64,000 nucleotides of DNA from Ruminococcus sp. (GCA_017450925.1 JAFSSS010000019.1:21768-85767); one strand, 5' to 3'. Positions 34,701-42,732 are shown, counted from the stretch's first letter. The notes: generated from the sequence alone by a model not told the origin. Translations and numbers: made by a program.

Positions 34701-35314
34701 TCTCCGGCCTTGACCACGTTATCGCTTCCGGCGAGGACGTAAATATCTTCGTATTCGATACCGAGGTTTACTCCAACACAGGCGGACAGTCCTCCAAGTC
34801 CACTCCTACCGGCGCTATCGCACAGTTCGCTGCTGCCGGCAAGGAAGTTAAGAAGAAGGATCTGGCAGGCATCGCTATGAGCTACGGCTATGTTTATGTT
34901 GCTCACGTTTCCATGGGCGCTGACATGAACCAGTGCATCAAGGCTATCAGCGAGGCCGAGGCTTATCACGGTCCTTCCCTGATAATCGCTTATGCTCCGT
35001 GTATCAACCACGGCATCAAGGGCGGTATGTCCATTGCACAGACCGAGGAGAAGAAGGCTGTTGAGTGCGGCTACTGGCACCTCTACAGATACAATCCTCA
35101 GCTGAAGCTCGAGGGCAAGAACCCCTTCTCGCTGGACAGCAAGGCTCCGTCCAAGGATTACAAGGACTTCCTTATGGGCGAGGTTCGTTACAACTCGCTG
35201 GTTAAGCAGAATCCCGAGAGAGCAGAGAAGCTCTTCGACAAGGCTATCAAGAACGCCGCTGACAGATACGATTATCTCGTTAGATACTCCAAGCTCTACA
35301 GCGACGAGAAGTAA
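31748..35314 (+). CDS. nifJ: Pyruvate:ferredoxin (flavodoxin) oxidoreductase
   Basis: Single-chain enzyme of 1188 residues converting pyruvate and CoA to acetyl-CoA, CO2 and reduced ferredoxin, the central step of anaerobic fermentation. The N-terminal pyrimidine-binding domain has YPITPSSVMAE and VTEMQSEAGAAGAVHGSL. Two 4Fe-4S motifs follow (CIQCNFCSYVCPH and CTGCGSCVNVCPG), and CAGCGETPY begins the TPP domain with NATGCSSIWGGS and GGDGWAYDIGF. Codon use is more restricted than in neighbours (repeated GCT, AAG, GTT, TAT), as in highly expressed genes. The start is placed at MARKMKTMDG, 12 bases after AAAGGA. Confidence 0.97.
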   Translation: MARKMKTMDGNNAAAWASYPFTEVAAIYPITPSSVMAEHTDEWSAKGQKNIFGTPVKVTEMQSEAGAAGAVHGSLAAGALTTTYTASQGLLLMIPNMYKIAGELLPCVIHVSARCVASHALNIFGDHSDIYACRQTGFAMLCSSNVQEVMDLGTVAHLSTIKGRVPFLHFFDGFRTSHEIQKIEVWDQADVAEMLDMDAVEAFRKRAINPEHPVLRGTAQNGDIFFQAREACNPYYDAIPGIVEEYMDKVNAKIGTNYKLFNYYGAPDATHVIVAMGSVCDTIEETIDYLNANEGTKLGLVKVRLYRPFRADKLVEAIPDTCEQISVLDRTKEPGSLGEPLYLDVVAALKGTKFHDIPVASGRYGLGSKDTTPAQIKAVYWNASWKDTFKPRFTIGIEDDVTNLSLPVEEKLDSAPAGTTACKFWGLGADGTVGANKNSIKIIGDHTDLFAQAYFAYDSKKSGGVTVSHLRFGKTPIKSTYLINQADFVACHNESYINKYDMVSDIKPGGTFLLNCQWDAKELEKHLPGQVKRTIANNNIKFYTINGVRIGKEVGLGNRINTVLQSAFFKLAGIIPIEDAVKYMKDAATASYSRKGDAVVKMNHDAIDAGYQQVVEVKVPAAWKKAKDTAMGMPKAKCADKTLEKFVNEIQIPCNEQKGDTLPVSTFTHMADGTFPQGSAAFEKRGIAVDVPAWNGENCIQCNFCSYVCPHAVIRPVVMTDAELKKAPELAKKKAIPMMGMPGFNFVMTMSALDCTGCGSCVNVCPGKKGNKALSMMPLESQLAEQEVFNYGLTLAEKPEVLEKFKATTVKGSQFKQPLLEFSGACAGCGETPYAKLVTQLFGDRMYVANATGCSSIWGGSAPSTPYTTNKAGKGPAWANSLFEDNAEYGYGMFLAQNTIRQRTIAKVLELEKNTKKADLKKAIEGFLSTVDDGTANTPATEALIAALKKDKTKASAEILKDADFLRKKSLWIFGGDGWAYDIGFSGLDHVIASGEDVNIFVFDTEVYSNTGGQSSKSTPTGAIAQFAAAGKEVKKKDLAGIAMSYGYVYVAHVSMGADMNQCIKAISEAEAYHGPSLIIAYAPCINHGIKGGMSIAQTEEKKAVECGYWHLYRYNPQLKLEGKNPFSLDSKAPSKDYKDFLMGEVRYNSLVKQNPERAEKLFDKAIKNAADRYDYLVRYSKLYSDEK

Positions 35315-35331
35315 TTTCCAAAGCATAACAG

Positions 35332-35364
35332 GATCCCCCCGAAGCGATTCGGGGGGATCTTTTT
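35332..35364. terminator. Bidirectional terminator between nifJ and XRE gene
   Basis: Perfect 12-bp stem GATCCCCCCGAA / TTCGGGGGGATC (35332-35343, 35348-35359), loop GCGA, then TTTTT on the plus strand. Confidence 0.88.
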
Positions 35365-35584
35365 ACAGGTCTTTGTAGTATGTTTTGTTGTTGGTGAGTC
35401 CTAAAATATAATCGGTATTTGTTTTATAAAGCTCAGCAAGAGCGATCAGAATATCTGTCGGGATATCGCGTTGACCGAGTTCATAGTTGCTGTATACCTG
35501 CTGTGAACAGTTGAGAGCCTTTGCGACCTCCCGCTGCTTCATATCCGCATCCTCACGAAGATCCCTTATCCTGTTGAAAACCAT
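35363..35584 (-). CDS. XRE-family helix-turn-helix regulator
   Basis: 73 residues, almost entirely one HTH_3 domain: LREDADMKQREVAKALNCSQQVYSNYELGQRDIPTDILIALAELY. Cro/C1-like repressors of this size act as dimers on short palindromes. Three copies of a 17-bp palindromic word lie between this gene and the divergent LRR surface-protein gene, two of them close to its own start. It probably represses itself and that gene. GGAGG is eight bases before the ATG. Confidence 0.9.
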   Translation of the reverse strand: MVFNRIRDLREDADMKQREVAKALNCSQQVYSNYELGQRDIPTDILIALAELYKTNTDYILGLTNNKTYYKDL

Positions 35585-35632
35585 AGCTTTCCTCCTGTTA
35601 TATTATTTGTAATTACACTAAACAATATAACA

Positions 35633-35649
35633 TACTGCATTTTGTGGTA
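35633..35649. promoter_or_regulatory. XRE operator, copy 1
   Basis: TACTGCATTTTGTGGTA, one mismatch in the palindrome. On the minus strand it lies in the spacer between a TTTACC (35647-35652 region) and TATATT candidate promoter of the regulator gene. Confidence 0.65.
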
Positions 35650-35657
35650 AAAAGCAG

Positions 35658-35674
35658 TACTGCAAAATGCAGTA
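35658..35674. promoter_or_regulatory. XRE operator, copy 2 (perfect palindrome)
   Basis: TACTGCA-AAA-TGCAGTA, a perfect 7+3+7 palindrome, nine bases from copy 1. Confidence 0.7.
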
Positions 35675-35744
35675 AAACGGCTGTCAGATTTTGTTGAACA
35701 CTCACAAATATTATCGGTCAGAGCCGTTATTGCGGCCGTTTCTA

Positions 35745-35773
35745 TTGACATTTACTGCATTTTGCGGTATGAT
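35745..35773 (+). promoter_or_regulatory. Promoter of the LRR surface-protein gene
   Basis: TTGACA (35745-35750), 17 bp, TATGAT (35768-35773). Operator copy 3 occupies the whole spacer. Confidence 0.82.
35753..35769. promoter_or_regulatory. XRE operator, copy 3
   Basis: TACTGCATTTTGCGGTA lies between the -35 and -10 of the LRR gene promoter, where a bound regulator would exclude RNA polymerase. Confidence 0.68.
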
Positions 35774-35809
35774 ATCTGTACAGAAATATAACATTTGGAG
35801 GATGATAAT

Positions 35810-37375
35810 ATGAAGAAAAAAATCGCAGCAGGACTTATGGCTCTGACACTTGTATTCGGTTCGGCGGCGCTGCTGCCGGCAAGCACAGAGAAAAACGGCT
35901 CTGTTATCAGTGTAAGTGCCGAAACCTATAACGGCTGGGAATATTATACCTATGAAGACCATGTGATAATCACCGGATATTCCGGGACAGACAAGGAAGT
36001 GGTCGTTCCAAGCAAAATAGACGGAAAGACTGTAACCAGTATATCACCTGATACGGACAGCTGGGCTATGGACTGTTTCCATGATAACACCTTTACCAAA
36101 ATAACTATTCCCGCCACAGTTACAGATATTGATTCTTATGCTTTCTGGGCAGCAAAATCCATTCAGGAAATTGTCGTTGATAAAGATAACCCTAAGTTTG
36201 CTTCCTATGACGGAATGCTCTTTACCAAAGATATGAAGACACTGCTTGACTGCCCCGAGGGTAAAACCGGCGAAGTCGTTATCCCCGACGGAGTTGAGTG
36301 GGTCAGCCAGAATGATCTCGGAGCATTTGAAGACTGCAACAATATAACAAAAATCACTTTGCCGCAAAGTGTTGTTGAAATAGGCAGACGGACTTTCAGA
36401 TATTGCTTTAATATAAAAACTTTCAACATTCCAAAAAGCATTGATCAGTCGTATCCAAAGCTTGATCTCCAAAGATGCGACAGCCTTGAAGAGATCATAA
36501 TAGAGGACGGATGCAAAAATTATCAGGACATTGACGGGAGCATTTACTCTGTTGATCACTGGGGAAAAAAGGTTCTATTCTTTAAAAACAAAAACGAAAA
36601 ACCCCTTCACATTACAGCGGACTGCACAGAGGTGTATTATGATTCTTATTGGAAGGACGGTGTAAATATCGGTGAATATCTTCCGGATGTAATTGATGAA
36701 AGAGAAGGATATGAGATAATAGGCGACGGTTTATACTACAATGAAGGAAACCAAAAATCTCTTGTTGCATACAGTACCAAAGTAAAAAACGCAGAAGTTG
36801 CTGAGGGGACAACTGTTATAACAAGGTCTGCATTTTTAGGAAACGGAAATATCGAGAGTGTTAACATTCCCGATTCGGTCACTGAGATACAAAGCTATGC
36901 TTTTTTGAACACCGGTTTGAACTCTGTGACACTGCCGGATAATGTGAAAGTCGAAATAAAAGCTTTTGGGTATAATGATGACGGAACAGAAACAAAAATC
37001 GACGGCTTTATCATCTTTGCCAACGAGGGTACCGACGGCGAGCGCTATGCCAAGGAAAACGGCTTTGTCTGCTATCCTGTAGGAACTGTACTCGATGACA
37101 GCTCAGCTGCTGATGATTCGGTAGTTGATTCACAATCTGACGAACCCTCACAGGCTGACAGCTCCAAGGCTGACGAACCTTCGCAGACCGACAGCTCTGC
37201 ATCGGATAGTCAGACACCTGCTGACAGTTCAAAGACAGATCCCGGCGACAGCAGCAAAGCAAACAGCAACGGCTCAAACTCCGGCAAAAACCCGGGTACA
37301 GGTCTTGCGGTAGGTTTCGGCGCTCTGACTCTCGCGGGAACAGCAATCATGATCACAATGAAAAGAAAAAAGTGA
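35810..37375 (+). CDS. BspA-type leucine-rich repeat surface protein with sortase-like anchor
   Basis: 521 residues. Signal peptide (MKKKIAAGLMALTLVFGSAALL), then LRR_5/BspA-like repeats (about 35-390; ITIPATVTDIDSYAFWA, ITLPQSVVEIGRRTF, VNIPDSVTEIQSYAF). A Ser/Asp/Pro-rich stalk follows (about 415-490; repeated SSKADEPSQ), and the end NPGTG, a hydrophobic helix and KRKK is a plausible sortase signal of the N-P-x-T-G type. Likely an adhesin. Base composition is AT-richer than flanking genes, suggesting acquisition. GGAGG nine bases before the ATG at 35810 sets the start. Divergent from its probable XRE repressor. Confidence 0.87.
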   Translation: MKKKIAAGLMALTLVFGSAALLPASTEKNGSVISVSAETYNGWEYYTYEDHVIITGYSGTDKEVVVPSKIDGKTVTSISPDTDSWAMDCFHDNTFTKITIPATVTDIDSYAFWAAKSIQEIVVDKDNPKFASYDGMLFTKDMKTLLDCPEGKTGEVVIPDGVEWVSQNDLGAFEDCNNITKITLPQSVVEIGRRTFRYCFNIKTFNIPKSIDQSYPKLDLQRCDSLEEIIIEDGCKNYQDIDGSIYSVDHWGKKVLFFKNKNEKPLHITADCTEVYYDSYWKDGVNIGEYLPDVIDEREGYEIIGDGLYYNEGNQKSLVAYSTKVKNAEVAEGTTVITRSAFLGNGNIESVNIPDSVTEIQSYAFLNTGLNSVTLPDNVKVEIKAFGYNDDGTETKIDGFIIFANEGTDGERYAKENGFVCYPVGTVLDDSSAADDSVVDSQSDEPSQADSSKADEPSQTDSSASDSQTPADSSKTDPGDSSKANSNGSNSGKNPGTGLAVGFGALTLAGTAIMITMKRKK

Positions 37376-37382
37376 ATAATTG

Positions 37383-37413
37383 ATCCCCGGGCTGTTTGAC
37401 CCGGGGATTTTTG
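37383..37413 (+). terminator. Terminator of the LRR gene
   Basis: ATCCCCGGG (37383-37391) pairs with CCCGGGGAT (37400-37408), followed by a T-run. Confidence 0.85.
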
Positions 37414-37416
37414 TGC

Positions 37417-37445
37417 TTGATTTTTTCGCCGTCCTGTAGTATAAT
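37417..37445 (+). promoter_or_regulatory. Promoter of the HAD hydrolase gene
   Basis: TTGATT (37417-37422), 17 bp, TATAAT (37440-37445); AGGAGG follows before the ATG. Confidence 0.82.
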
Positions 37446-37475
37446 TCATATTAGCTGAAAACAGGAGGTCTGTTC

Positions 37476-38066
37476 ATGAATATAATTTTTGACATCGGCA
37501 AGGTGCTTATCGACTTTGACTATGAGGACTTTGTCCGCGGGCTTTTTGATCCCGAGGCCGCCGAGGCCGTCATCGACGCTACCTGGCATAACCCCGAATG
37601 GATCGAGTTCGACCGGGGCATTCTTTCCGTGGAGCAGGTGCTGCAAAGGTTCATCGCCAAGGCACCGCAGTACGAAAGGGAGATACGCACGGCATTCGCC
37701 AAGATCGGCTCCTGCCCAAAGCTCAAGCCCACGACCATACCTATGATAAAGCAGCTCAAGGCCGAGGGACACAGGGTGTTCTTTCTGTCAAACTACTTCG
37801 AGTACCTTATCCACGCCGCCCCCTGGGCGCTGGAGTTCCGGCAGTACATGGACGGTGGAGTTTTCTCCTGCTTTGAACACGAGGTCAAGCCGGATGCCGC
37901 GATCTTCCGCATCCTGTGCGACCGCTATTCGCTGAAAAAGGAGGACTGCGTTTTCATCGACGACAGCCTCCCCAACGTAAAAGGCTCCGAGGCCTTCGGC
38001 ATCAGAGCGATACACTACACCGGCCAGACCCCCGAGGAGCTGCGCCGGCAGATATTCATGAAATGA
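37476..38066 (+). CDS. HAD-superfamily hydrolase (YihX-like)
   Basis: 196 residues, subfamily IA. Motif I FDIGKVLIDFD (nucleophile Asp; the usual second Asp is Gly, as in the YihX branch), motif II LSNYF, motif III Lys in HEVKPD, motif IV FIDDSLPN. A helical cap spans residues about 15-85. YihX-like proteins dephosphorylate sugar phosphates such as glucose 1-phosphate; the substrate here is not certain. It stands alone with its own promoter and a shared terminator. Confidence 0.88.
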   Translation: MNIIFDIGKVLIDFDYEDFVRGLFDPEAAEAVIDATWHNPEWIEFDRGILSVEQVLQRFIAKAPQYEREIRTAFAKIGSCPKLKPTTIPMIKQLKAEGHRVFFLSNYFEYLIHAAPWALEFRQYMDGGVFSCFEHEVKPDAAIFRILCDRYSLKKEDCVFIDDSLPNVKGSEAFGIRAIHYTGQTPEELRRQIFMK

Positions 38067-38070
38067 AAAA

Positions 38071-38101
38071 CGCCCGCATCCCCCTTGCGAGGATGCGGGC
38101 G
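38071..38101. terminator. Bidirectional terminator between HAD gene and thrH
   Basis: CGCCCGCATCC (38071-38081) with GGATGCGGGCG (38091-38101). The T-run is better on the minus strand (five T), serving thrH; the plus-strand side reads CACTGTTTTA. Confidence 0.8.
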
Positions 38102-38117
38102 CACTGTTTTATTCGTA

Positions 38118-38726
38118 TCAGTCCATAGCCTTCTTGATAGCGGCCAGAAGCTCATCATAGGTCTCGAATGCGGGAAGGTCGGGATTTTCGGCCTTGATAG
38201 CATCGGTGCTTTTGAACAGGAAGCCTGCCTTGCTGGCGCGGATCATGCCGAGGTCGTTGTGGCTGTCGCCGGAGGCGATAGTCTCAAAGCCCACTGACTG
38301 GAGAGCCTTTACAGTTGTATATTTGGACTTCTCCACGCGCATCTTATAGCCGGTGATCTCGCCGTCGGGAGCGACCTCAAGGGTGTTGCAGAAGATAGTG
38401 GGCATACCCAGCTTCTTCATAAGGGGGCCGGCGAACTGGGTGAAGGTGTCGCTAAGGATGATGACCTGGCAGCAGCTTCTAAGCTCGTCCAGAAACTCCT
38501 TGGCGCCGGGCATGGGGTCGATCTTTGCGATAGTCTCCTGAATCTCCTTCAGACCGAGGCCGTGTTCCTTGAGGATGCCTATGCGGTATTTCATCAGCTT
38601 ATCATAATCGGGCTCGTCCCGGGTAGTTCTCTTCAGTTCGGGGATGCCGCTTGCTTCAGCAAAAGCGATCCATATCTCGGGAACGAGAACGCCCTCAAGG
38701 TCGAGACAGGTAACATACATAGCCAT
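38118..38726 (-). CDS. thrH: ThrH-like phosphoserine phosphatase / homoserine phosphotransferase
   Basis: 202 residues. The start reads LDLEGVLVPEIWIAFAE, nearly identical to the Pseudomonas ThrH signature, with TTRDEPDYDKLMKYR, VIILSDTFTQF (motif II Ser), and ASGDSHNDLGMI (motif IV). ThrH removes phosphate from phosphoserine and can pass it to homoserine, linking serine and threonine synthesis. The ATG at 38726 is nine bases from GGAGG; the frame is open a few codons further upstream. Confidence 0.9.
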   Translation of the reverse strand: MAMYVTCLDLEGVLVPEIWIAFAEASGIPELKRTTRDEPDYDKLMKYRIGILKEHGLGLKEIQETIAKIDPMPGAKEFLDELRSCCQVIILSDTFTQFAGPLMKKLGMPTIFCNTLEVAPDGEITGYKMRVEKSKYTTVKALQSVGFETIASGDSHNDLGMIRASKAGFLFKSTDAIKAENPDLPAFETYDELLAAIKKAMD

Positions 38727-38762
38727 AACAGATTTCCTCCGTTTCAAAAAATTTACATTACG

Positions 38763-38791
38763 ATTATATCACATATGTCTGATAAAAGCAA
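38763..38791 (-). promoter_or_regulatory. thrH promoter
   Basis: On the minus strand: TTGCTT (38786-38791), 17 bp, TATAAT (38763-38768). Confidence 0.75.
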
Positions 38792-38861
38792 CAGTATTTT
38801 GTTAATTCTTTTTCAGTGAGGCTGCACCGTCCGCGCGGGGCAAATTTTTTTATAAAAAGTG

Positions 38862-38890
38862 ATGACAAATGCATTGAGATGTGATATAAT
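38862..38890 (+). promoter_or_regulatory. Promoter of the zapA-led operon
   Basis: ATGACA (38862-38867), 17 bp, TATAAT (38885-38890). It is the last clear promoter on this strand before the chemotaxis genes. Confidence 0.72.
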
Positions 38891-38933
38891 ATAAATAAGA
38901 ATACCTATTTTTAAAGCGAAAGGAAAAATTGCC

Positions 38934-39452
38934 ATGAAACACGAAGTGACCGTGCGGATCTTCAACCGCGATTACAGACTGCTCACCGACGAGAGTGCGG
39001 AATATACCAACGATCTTGCCTCTGCTCTCAACAGAAGAATGGCCGAGCTGCTGGACGGCAAATCCACGCTTACGTCTCAGGATGCAGCAGCGCTTATTGC
39101 CTTGGAGGCCTGCGACGATCTGTTCAAGACCAGAAGCAACTTTGAGAACATCCGCAACCAGATCTCAAACTACTTCGACGATGCCACCGCCTCAAAGGCA
39201 AGAGCCGAGGCAGCAGAGAAAAAGTGTGCGGAGCTGAAGGCGGCATCCGAGAGAGAGCTTGCAGAGCTTAAGGCAGCCTCTGACAAGGAGATCGCCGAGC
39301 TTAAGGCAAAGGTCGAGCAGCTGCAGAAGGAGATCACGCTGCGCAAGTCCTTTGCCTCCGAGGACAGCGACACAGCCAAGGATATGATCGCAAAGGACAT
39401 CTCCAAGGCTCTCGGCACGCCCGAGCCGCCGAAGTACGGCTTCAGAAAATGA
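38934..39452 (+). CDS. zapA: Cell division protein ZapA, with extended coiled coil
   Basis: 172 residues. The N-terminal globular part (VRIFNRDYRLLTDES, then LASALNRRMAELL) and the helix LTSQDAAALIALEACDDLF match ZapA, which binds and bundles FtsZ at midcell. A long charged coiled coil follows (about 70-140) with an internal near-repeat (AELKAASERE / AELKAASDKE), longer than in the classical protein of about 110 residues. The stop overlaps the next start by four bases; the zapA-U32 pairing is common in Clostridia. Confidence 0.9.
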   Translation: MKHEVTVRIFNRDYRLLTDESAEYTNDLASALNRRMAELLDGKSTLTSQDAAALIALEACDDLFKTRSNFENIRNQISNYFDDATASKARAEAAEKKCAELKAASERELAELKAASDKEIAELKAKVEQLQKEITLRKSFASEDSDTAKDMIAKDISKALGTPEPPKYGFRK

Positions 39453-41500
39453 CCGAAATACTCGCCCCCTGCGGCTCTCCCGAGGTGCTGACGGCGGCAC
39501 TGCGGACAGGCTGTAACGCTGTCTATCTGGGAGGCGCGGCTTTTTCTGCCAGAGCCAATGCGAAAAACTTCACCCGCGAGGAGCTGGCAGAGGCTGTAAG
39601 GCTCTGCCACGAGCGGGGTGTCAAGGTCTATCAAGCGATAAACACGGTCATCACCGACAGAGAGCTTAAGGAATGCTCCGAGGCAGTAAAAGCGGCCTGC
39701 GAGCTGGGTATCGACGGCCTTATCACTCAGGATCTTGCAGTGGCCGAGATCGTCAGACAATGCTGCCCGGAGCTGGAGATACACGCATCCACGCAGATGT
39801 CGCTCCACACGGCAGAGGGGTTTTTGCTCGCCCGCGAGCTGGGATTTTCCCGTGCCGTGGCCGCGAGAGAGCTGCCGGAGCATATACTCCGGGAGCTTTG
39901 CGCTCTGCCGGTAGAATGCGAGGTGTTCGTTCACGGGGCGCTTTGCATGGCGGTGTCGGGACAGTGCTATATGTCGGCTGTGATAGGGTCGCGCAGTGCA
40001 AACAGAGGCAAGTGCGCCCAGGCCTGCAGGCTGCCTGTATCGGCGGTTAATAACCGCCGATACTCCTATGCCCTCTCACTGAAGGATATGTCCCACCTCC
40101 CCCACCTGCGGGAGCTGGACGCAATGGGAGCAGCCTCGCTGAAGATCGAGGGACGCATGAAGCGGCCGGAGTACGTCGCGGCGGCAGTAAACGCCGTGCG
40201 TTCCGAGCTGGAGGGGAAAGCCTACGATGCAGCGCTGCTGGAGGGGATCTTCTCGCGGTCGGGATTTACTGACGGCTACTATACCGGCAGACTGGGCAGT
40301 GATATGTTCGGTCACCGAAGCAGAGAGGACGTGGATGCCTCGGCTGGAGCTATACCCGCACTGCACGAGCTTTACAGACACGAGTTCAAGCGCTCGGAGG
40401 TAAGGGTCAGCGTCAGCATAAGGGACGGCGAAAATGCAGCCGCCGAAATGACCGACGAAAACGGCCTCACCGTAAGGGCAGAGGGCGGGCTGCCCCAGAC
40501 GGCAAGGACAAAGTCCGCCGACAGGGATTACCTTATAAGACAGTTCTCAAAGCTGGGAGATACGATATACTCGCTCAAGGAGCTGGACTGCGATATCGGA
40601 GACGGCCTTACCGTCCCCGCCGGAGAGCTGTCTGCTCTGAAACGGGAGCTATGCTCGCAGCTGGATAAAAAACGGTATGAATATTTCACCCGCAGACCGG
40701 CATTCACCGAAAAGGACTTCGCGCTGAACAAGCCCCAAAGGGCGCAAAAGCGCAGTCTGCGGATATATGTAAATAATATGGGACAGCTTTCTGCCGCCGG
40801 GATGCCGGAGGCCGAGCTGATCTGCGCCGACCTGCGCCTTGCGGAAAGGCTGCTGCGGGAGGGCTTTGACAGCAGCAGGCTGTGCGCCGTCATGCCAAGA
40901 TTTACCTTTGACGAAAAGCAGGATATCTCCCGGCTCACGGCACTGGCAAAGGCTGGACTTTCACATATCGAGTGTACCAATTACGCACATATACGCATAG
41001 GAAAACGTCTCGGACTCACGCTCCACGGCGGGTTCGGACTGAATGCCGCAAATACGCTGGCGCTGCGGGCGCTGAAGAATATGGGGCTTGCCGACTGCAC
41101 CGCCTCCTTTGAGCTGAAGGCCTCGGAGATAAGCGCCCTCGGAAACGAGCTGGATATAGGCATCCTCGGCTACGGAAGACTGCCCATGATGCTTACCGCC
41201 AACTGCCCCGTAAGGGCACAGCTGGGCTGCAAAAGCTGCTCCCGCGCCCTTTGGGACCGCACCGGGCGGCGTATGCCCGTAAAATGCTCCAGAGAGCAGG
41301 GCTATGTGGAGATACTCAATTCAGAGGTGCTGTGCATCAGCGACCGCCTTGATGACTTCCCTACTGCCCGGTTCGTTACGCTGGCGTTCTTCGACGAGAC
41401 TCCGGAGAAGGTCAGCGAGACAGTCTCTGCCTTCAGAAAGGGTCTCCGCCCCGAAGGAGAGGGCTTCACCAAGGGGCTTTATTACAGAGGTGTCAAATAG
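39449..41500 (+). CDS. U32-family protein (peptidase U32 / RlhA-type), long form
   Basis: 683 residues. The U32 domain (about 1-290) has ILAPCGSPEVLTAALRTGCNAVYLGG, HASTQMSLHTAEG, EVFVHGALCMAVSGQCYMSAVIGSRSANRGKCAQACRLP and LKIEGRMKRPEYVA. Its four-cysteine pattern is the iron-sulfur site of the RNA-hydroxylating members (RlhA, TrhP). The second half (about 300-683) is the extended form with a C-terminal Cys cluster (CPVRAQLGCKSCSRALWDR). Whether it acts on RNA or collagen-like substrates cannot be decided; RNA is likelier for this form. Translationally coupled to zapA. Confidence 0.88.
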   Translation: MTEILAPCGSPEVLTAALRTGCNAVYLGGAAFSARANAKNFTREELAEAVRLCHERGVKVYQAINTVITDRELKECSEAVKAACELGIDGLITQDLAVAEIVRQCCPELEIHASTQMSLHTAEGFLLARELGFSRAVAARELPEHILRELCALPVECEVFVHGALCMAVSGQCYMSAVIGSRSANRGKCAQACRLPVSAVNNRRYSYALSLKDMSHLPHLRELDAMGAASLKIEGRMKRPEYVAAAVNAVRSELEGKAYDAALLEGIFSRSGFTDGYYTGRLGSDMFGHRSREDVDASAGAIPALHELYRHEFKRSEVRVSVSIRDGENAAAEMTDENGLTVRAEGGLPQTARTKSADRDYLIRQFSKLGDTIYSLKELDCDIGDGLTVPAGELSALKRELCSQLDKKRYEYFTRRPAFTEKDFALNKPQRAQKRSLRIYVNNMGQLSAAGMPEAELICADLRLAERLLREGFDSSRLCAVMPRFTFDEKQDISRLTALAKAGLSHIECTNYAHIRIGKRLGLTLHGGFGLNAANTLALRALKNMGLADCTASFELKASEISALGNELDIGILGYGRLPMMLTANCPVRAQLGCKSCSRALWDRTGRRMPVKCSREQGYVEILNSEVLCISDRLDDFPTARFVTLAFFDETPEKVSETVSAFRKGLRPEGEGFTKGLYYRGVK

Positions 41501-41520
41501 ACAGAAAAAGGGGGAGTATC

Positions 41521-42705
41521 ATGTCTGCCGTAATAGGAAAAACCGACTGCCGCCCCGAAGAAACGGGCTTCGACAGCAGCAGGATAGATAAGCTCAACGA
41601 GCGGCTGGAGGATATGATAAGCCGGCGCATCATCTACGGTGTGGCCTACTGCATCTCCCATAAGGGCAGGGTCATCGCTTACGCCGCCCTCGGCAAAGGC
41701 TGCGCTGCGGAGAATGACAGACCTATGCTGCCGGATACCGTCTTTCCCATCGCATCGCTGACAAAGGTCTTTACCGCAACGGCTGTGATGCAGCTAAGCG
41801 AGGACGGCCTGCTGAATATAAACGACCCCGTCAGCACCCTGCTGCCCCAGTTTAAGGAAATGCCCTTTTCGGATATCAGGATAATACATCTGCTGACCCA
41901 TACCTCCGGGCTTTATCCCGACGGGGGATGCTTCAGCGAAAGCGCCCCCAAGTCCTCCTGGCAGCTTATCGAGGAGGCGGCACGGCTCGACCCCGGTGCC
42001 GACTGGATAGCAGCCGGCATCTCTGCCGGGCTAAGACGGCCGGTGGGAAGCGAATGGATGTACTGCTCCTTCGGCTTTGCACTGCTCGGAGAGATCATCG
42101 CACGGGCAAGCGGGATGAATGCACAGGACTATATCACCGACAGGATACTCGCTCCCCTCGGCCTGCGGGACAGCAGCTTCTATCCCACAAGGGAGCTGGC
42201 CGAAAGAATGTTTTACCGCGATGCGGAGGAGAAGAAATATCTGTCGGATATCATCTCCGGCAGGACAGACCCAAAAGCCGTGCGCGGAGATATCTGGGAC
42301 AGCATCCCCAAGACCGCCGGCGGGCTATGCTCTGCGGTGAGAGACCTCGCCCGCTTCGGCGACGCCTTTGTTTTCGGCGGCAGACTTGACGGCGTAAGAC
42401 TGCTGGGACGCAGGTCGGTGGAAAGGATGAGCCGGGTGCAGCTTAAAAACATCCCCGACCGCTGCTGGGGCGCAAACGAGCCCGACCGCCAGTACGGCAT
42501 CGGCTTCGATATAAGACGGACACCTTGGTTCAGCTATTCCGACAGAACGATAATGCACGAGGGCGCCGGCGCCAGCTCCCTCGATATCGACCTCGACGAA
42601 CAGCTCACAGCGGCTTGGTTCGTCCCCTTTGACGAGGGCGCGGGAGGCTGGTCCTCCGAGCCGCTCTATAATGTGCAGAATATTATCTGGTCGGGACTGA
42701 TGTAA
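41521..42705 (+). CDS. Serine hydrolase, class C beta-lactamase/esterase fold
   Basis: 394 residues, PF00144 type. Nucleophile motif S-x-x-K in FPIASLTKVFTATAVMQL near residue 80; the second motif reads YCSFG in place of Y-x-N, and HLLTHTSGLYPDGG is a family hallmark. No signal peptide is visible, so it is probably cytoplasmic, which argues against drug resistance and for an esterase or D-peptidase role. It follows the U32 gene by 20 bp with a GGGGG site. Confidence 0.88.
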   Translation: MSAVIGKTDCRPEETGFDSSRIDKLNERLEDMISRRIIYGVAYCISHKGRVIAYAALGKGCAAENDRPMLPDTVFPIASLTKVFTATAVMQLSEDGLLNINDPVSTLLPQFKEMPFSDIRIIHLLTHTSGLYPDGGCFSESAPKSSWQLIEEAARLDPGADWIAAGISAGLRRPVGSEWMYCSFGFALLGEIIARASGMNAQDYITDRILAPLGLRDSSFYPTRELAERMFYRDAEEKKYLSDIISGRTDPKAVRGDIWDSIPKTAGGLCSAVRDLARFGDAFVFGGRLDGVRLLGRRSVERMSRVQLKNIPDRCWGANEPDRQYGIGFDIRRTPWFSYSDRTIMHEGAGASSLDIDLDEQLTAAWFVPFDEGAGGWSSEPLYNVQNIIWSGLM

Positions 42706-42732
42706 AGCCCCGGCTAAAACGGTGGTGAGAGA

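Noticed and set aside
33122-35326. 734-codon open frame antisense to nifJ
   Set aside because: It mirrors nifJ exactly, has no ribosome site, and arises from the strong codon bias of nifJ (few codons whose complement gives a stop).
38118-38726. Generic phosphoserine phosphatase SerB
   Set aside because: The start LDLEGVLVPEIWIAFAE and the overall length match ThrH rather than SerB.
41521-42705. Beta-lactam resistance gene
   Set aside because: It has the S-x-x-K fold but no signal peptide and a changed second motif; PF00144 includes many esterases, so a resistance claim is not supported.
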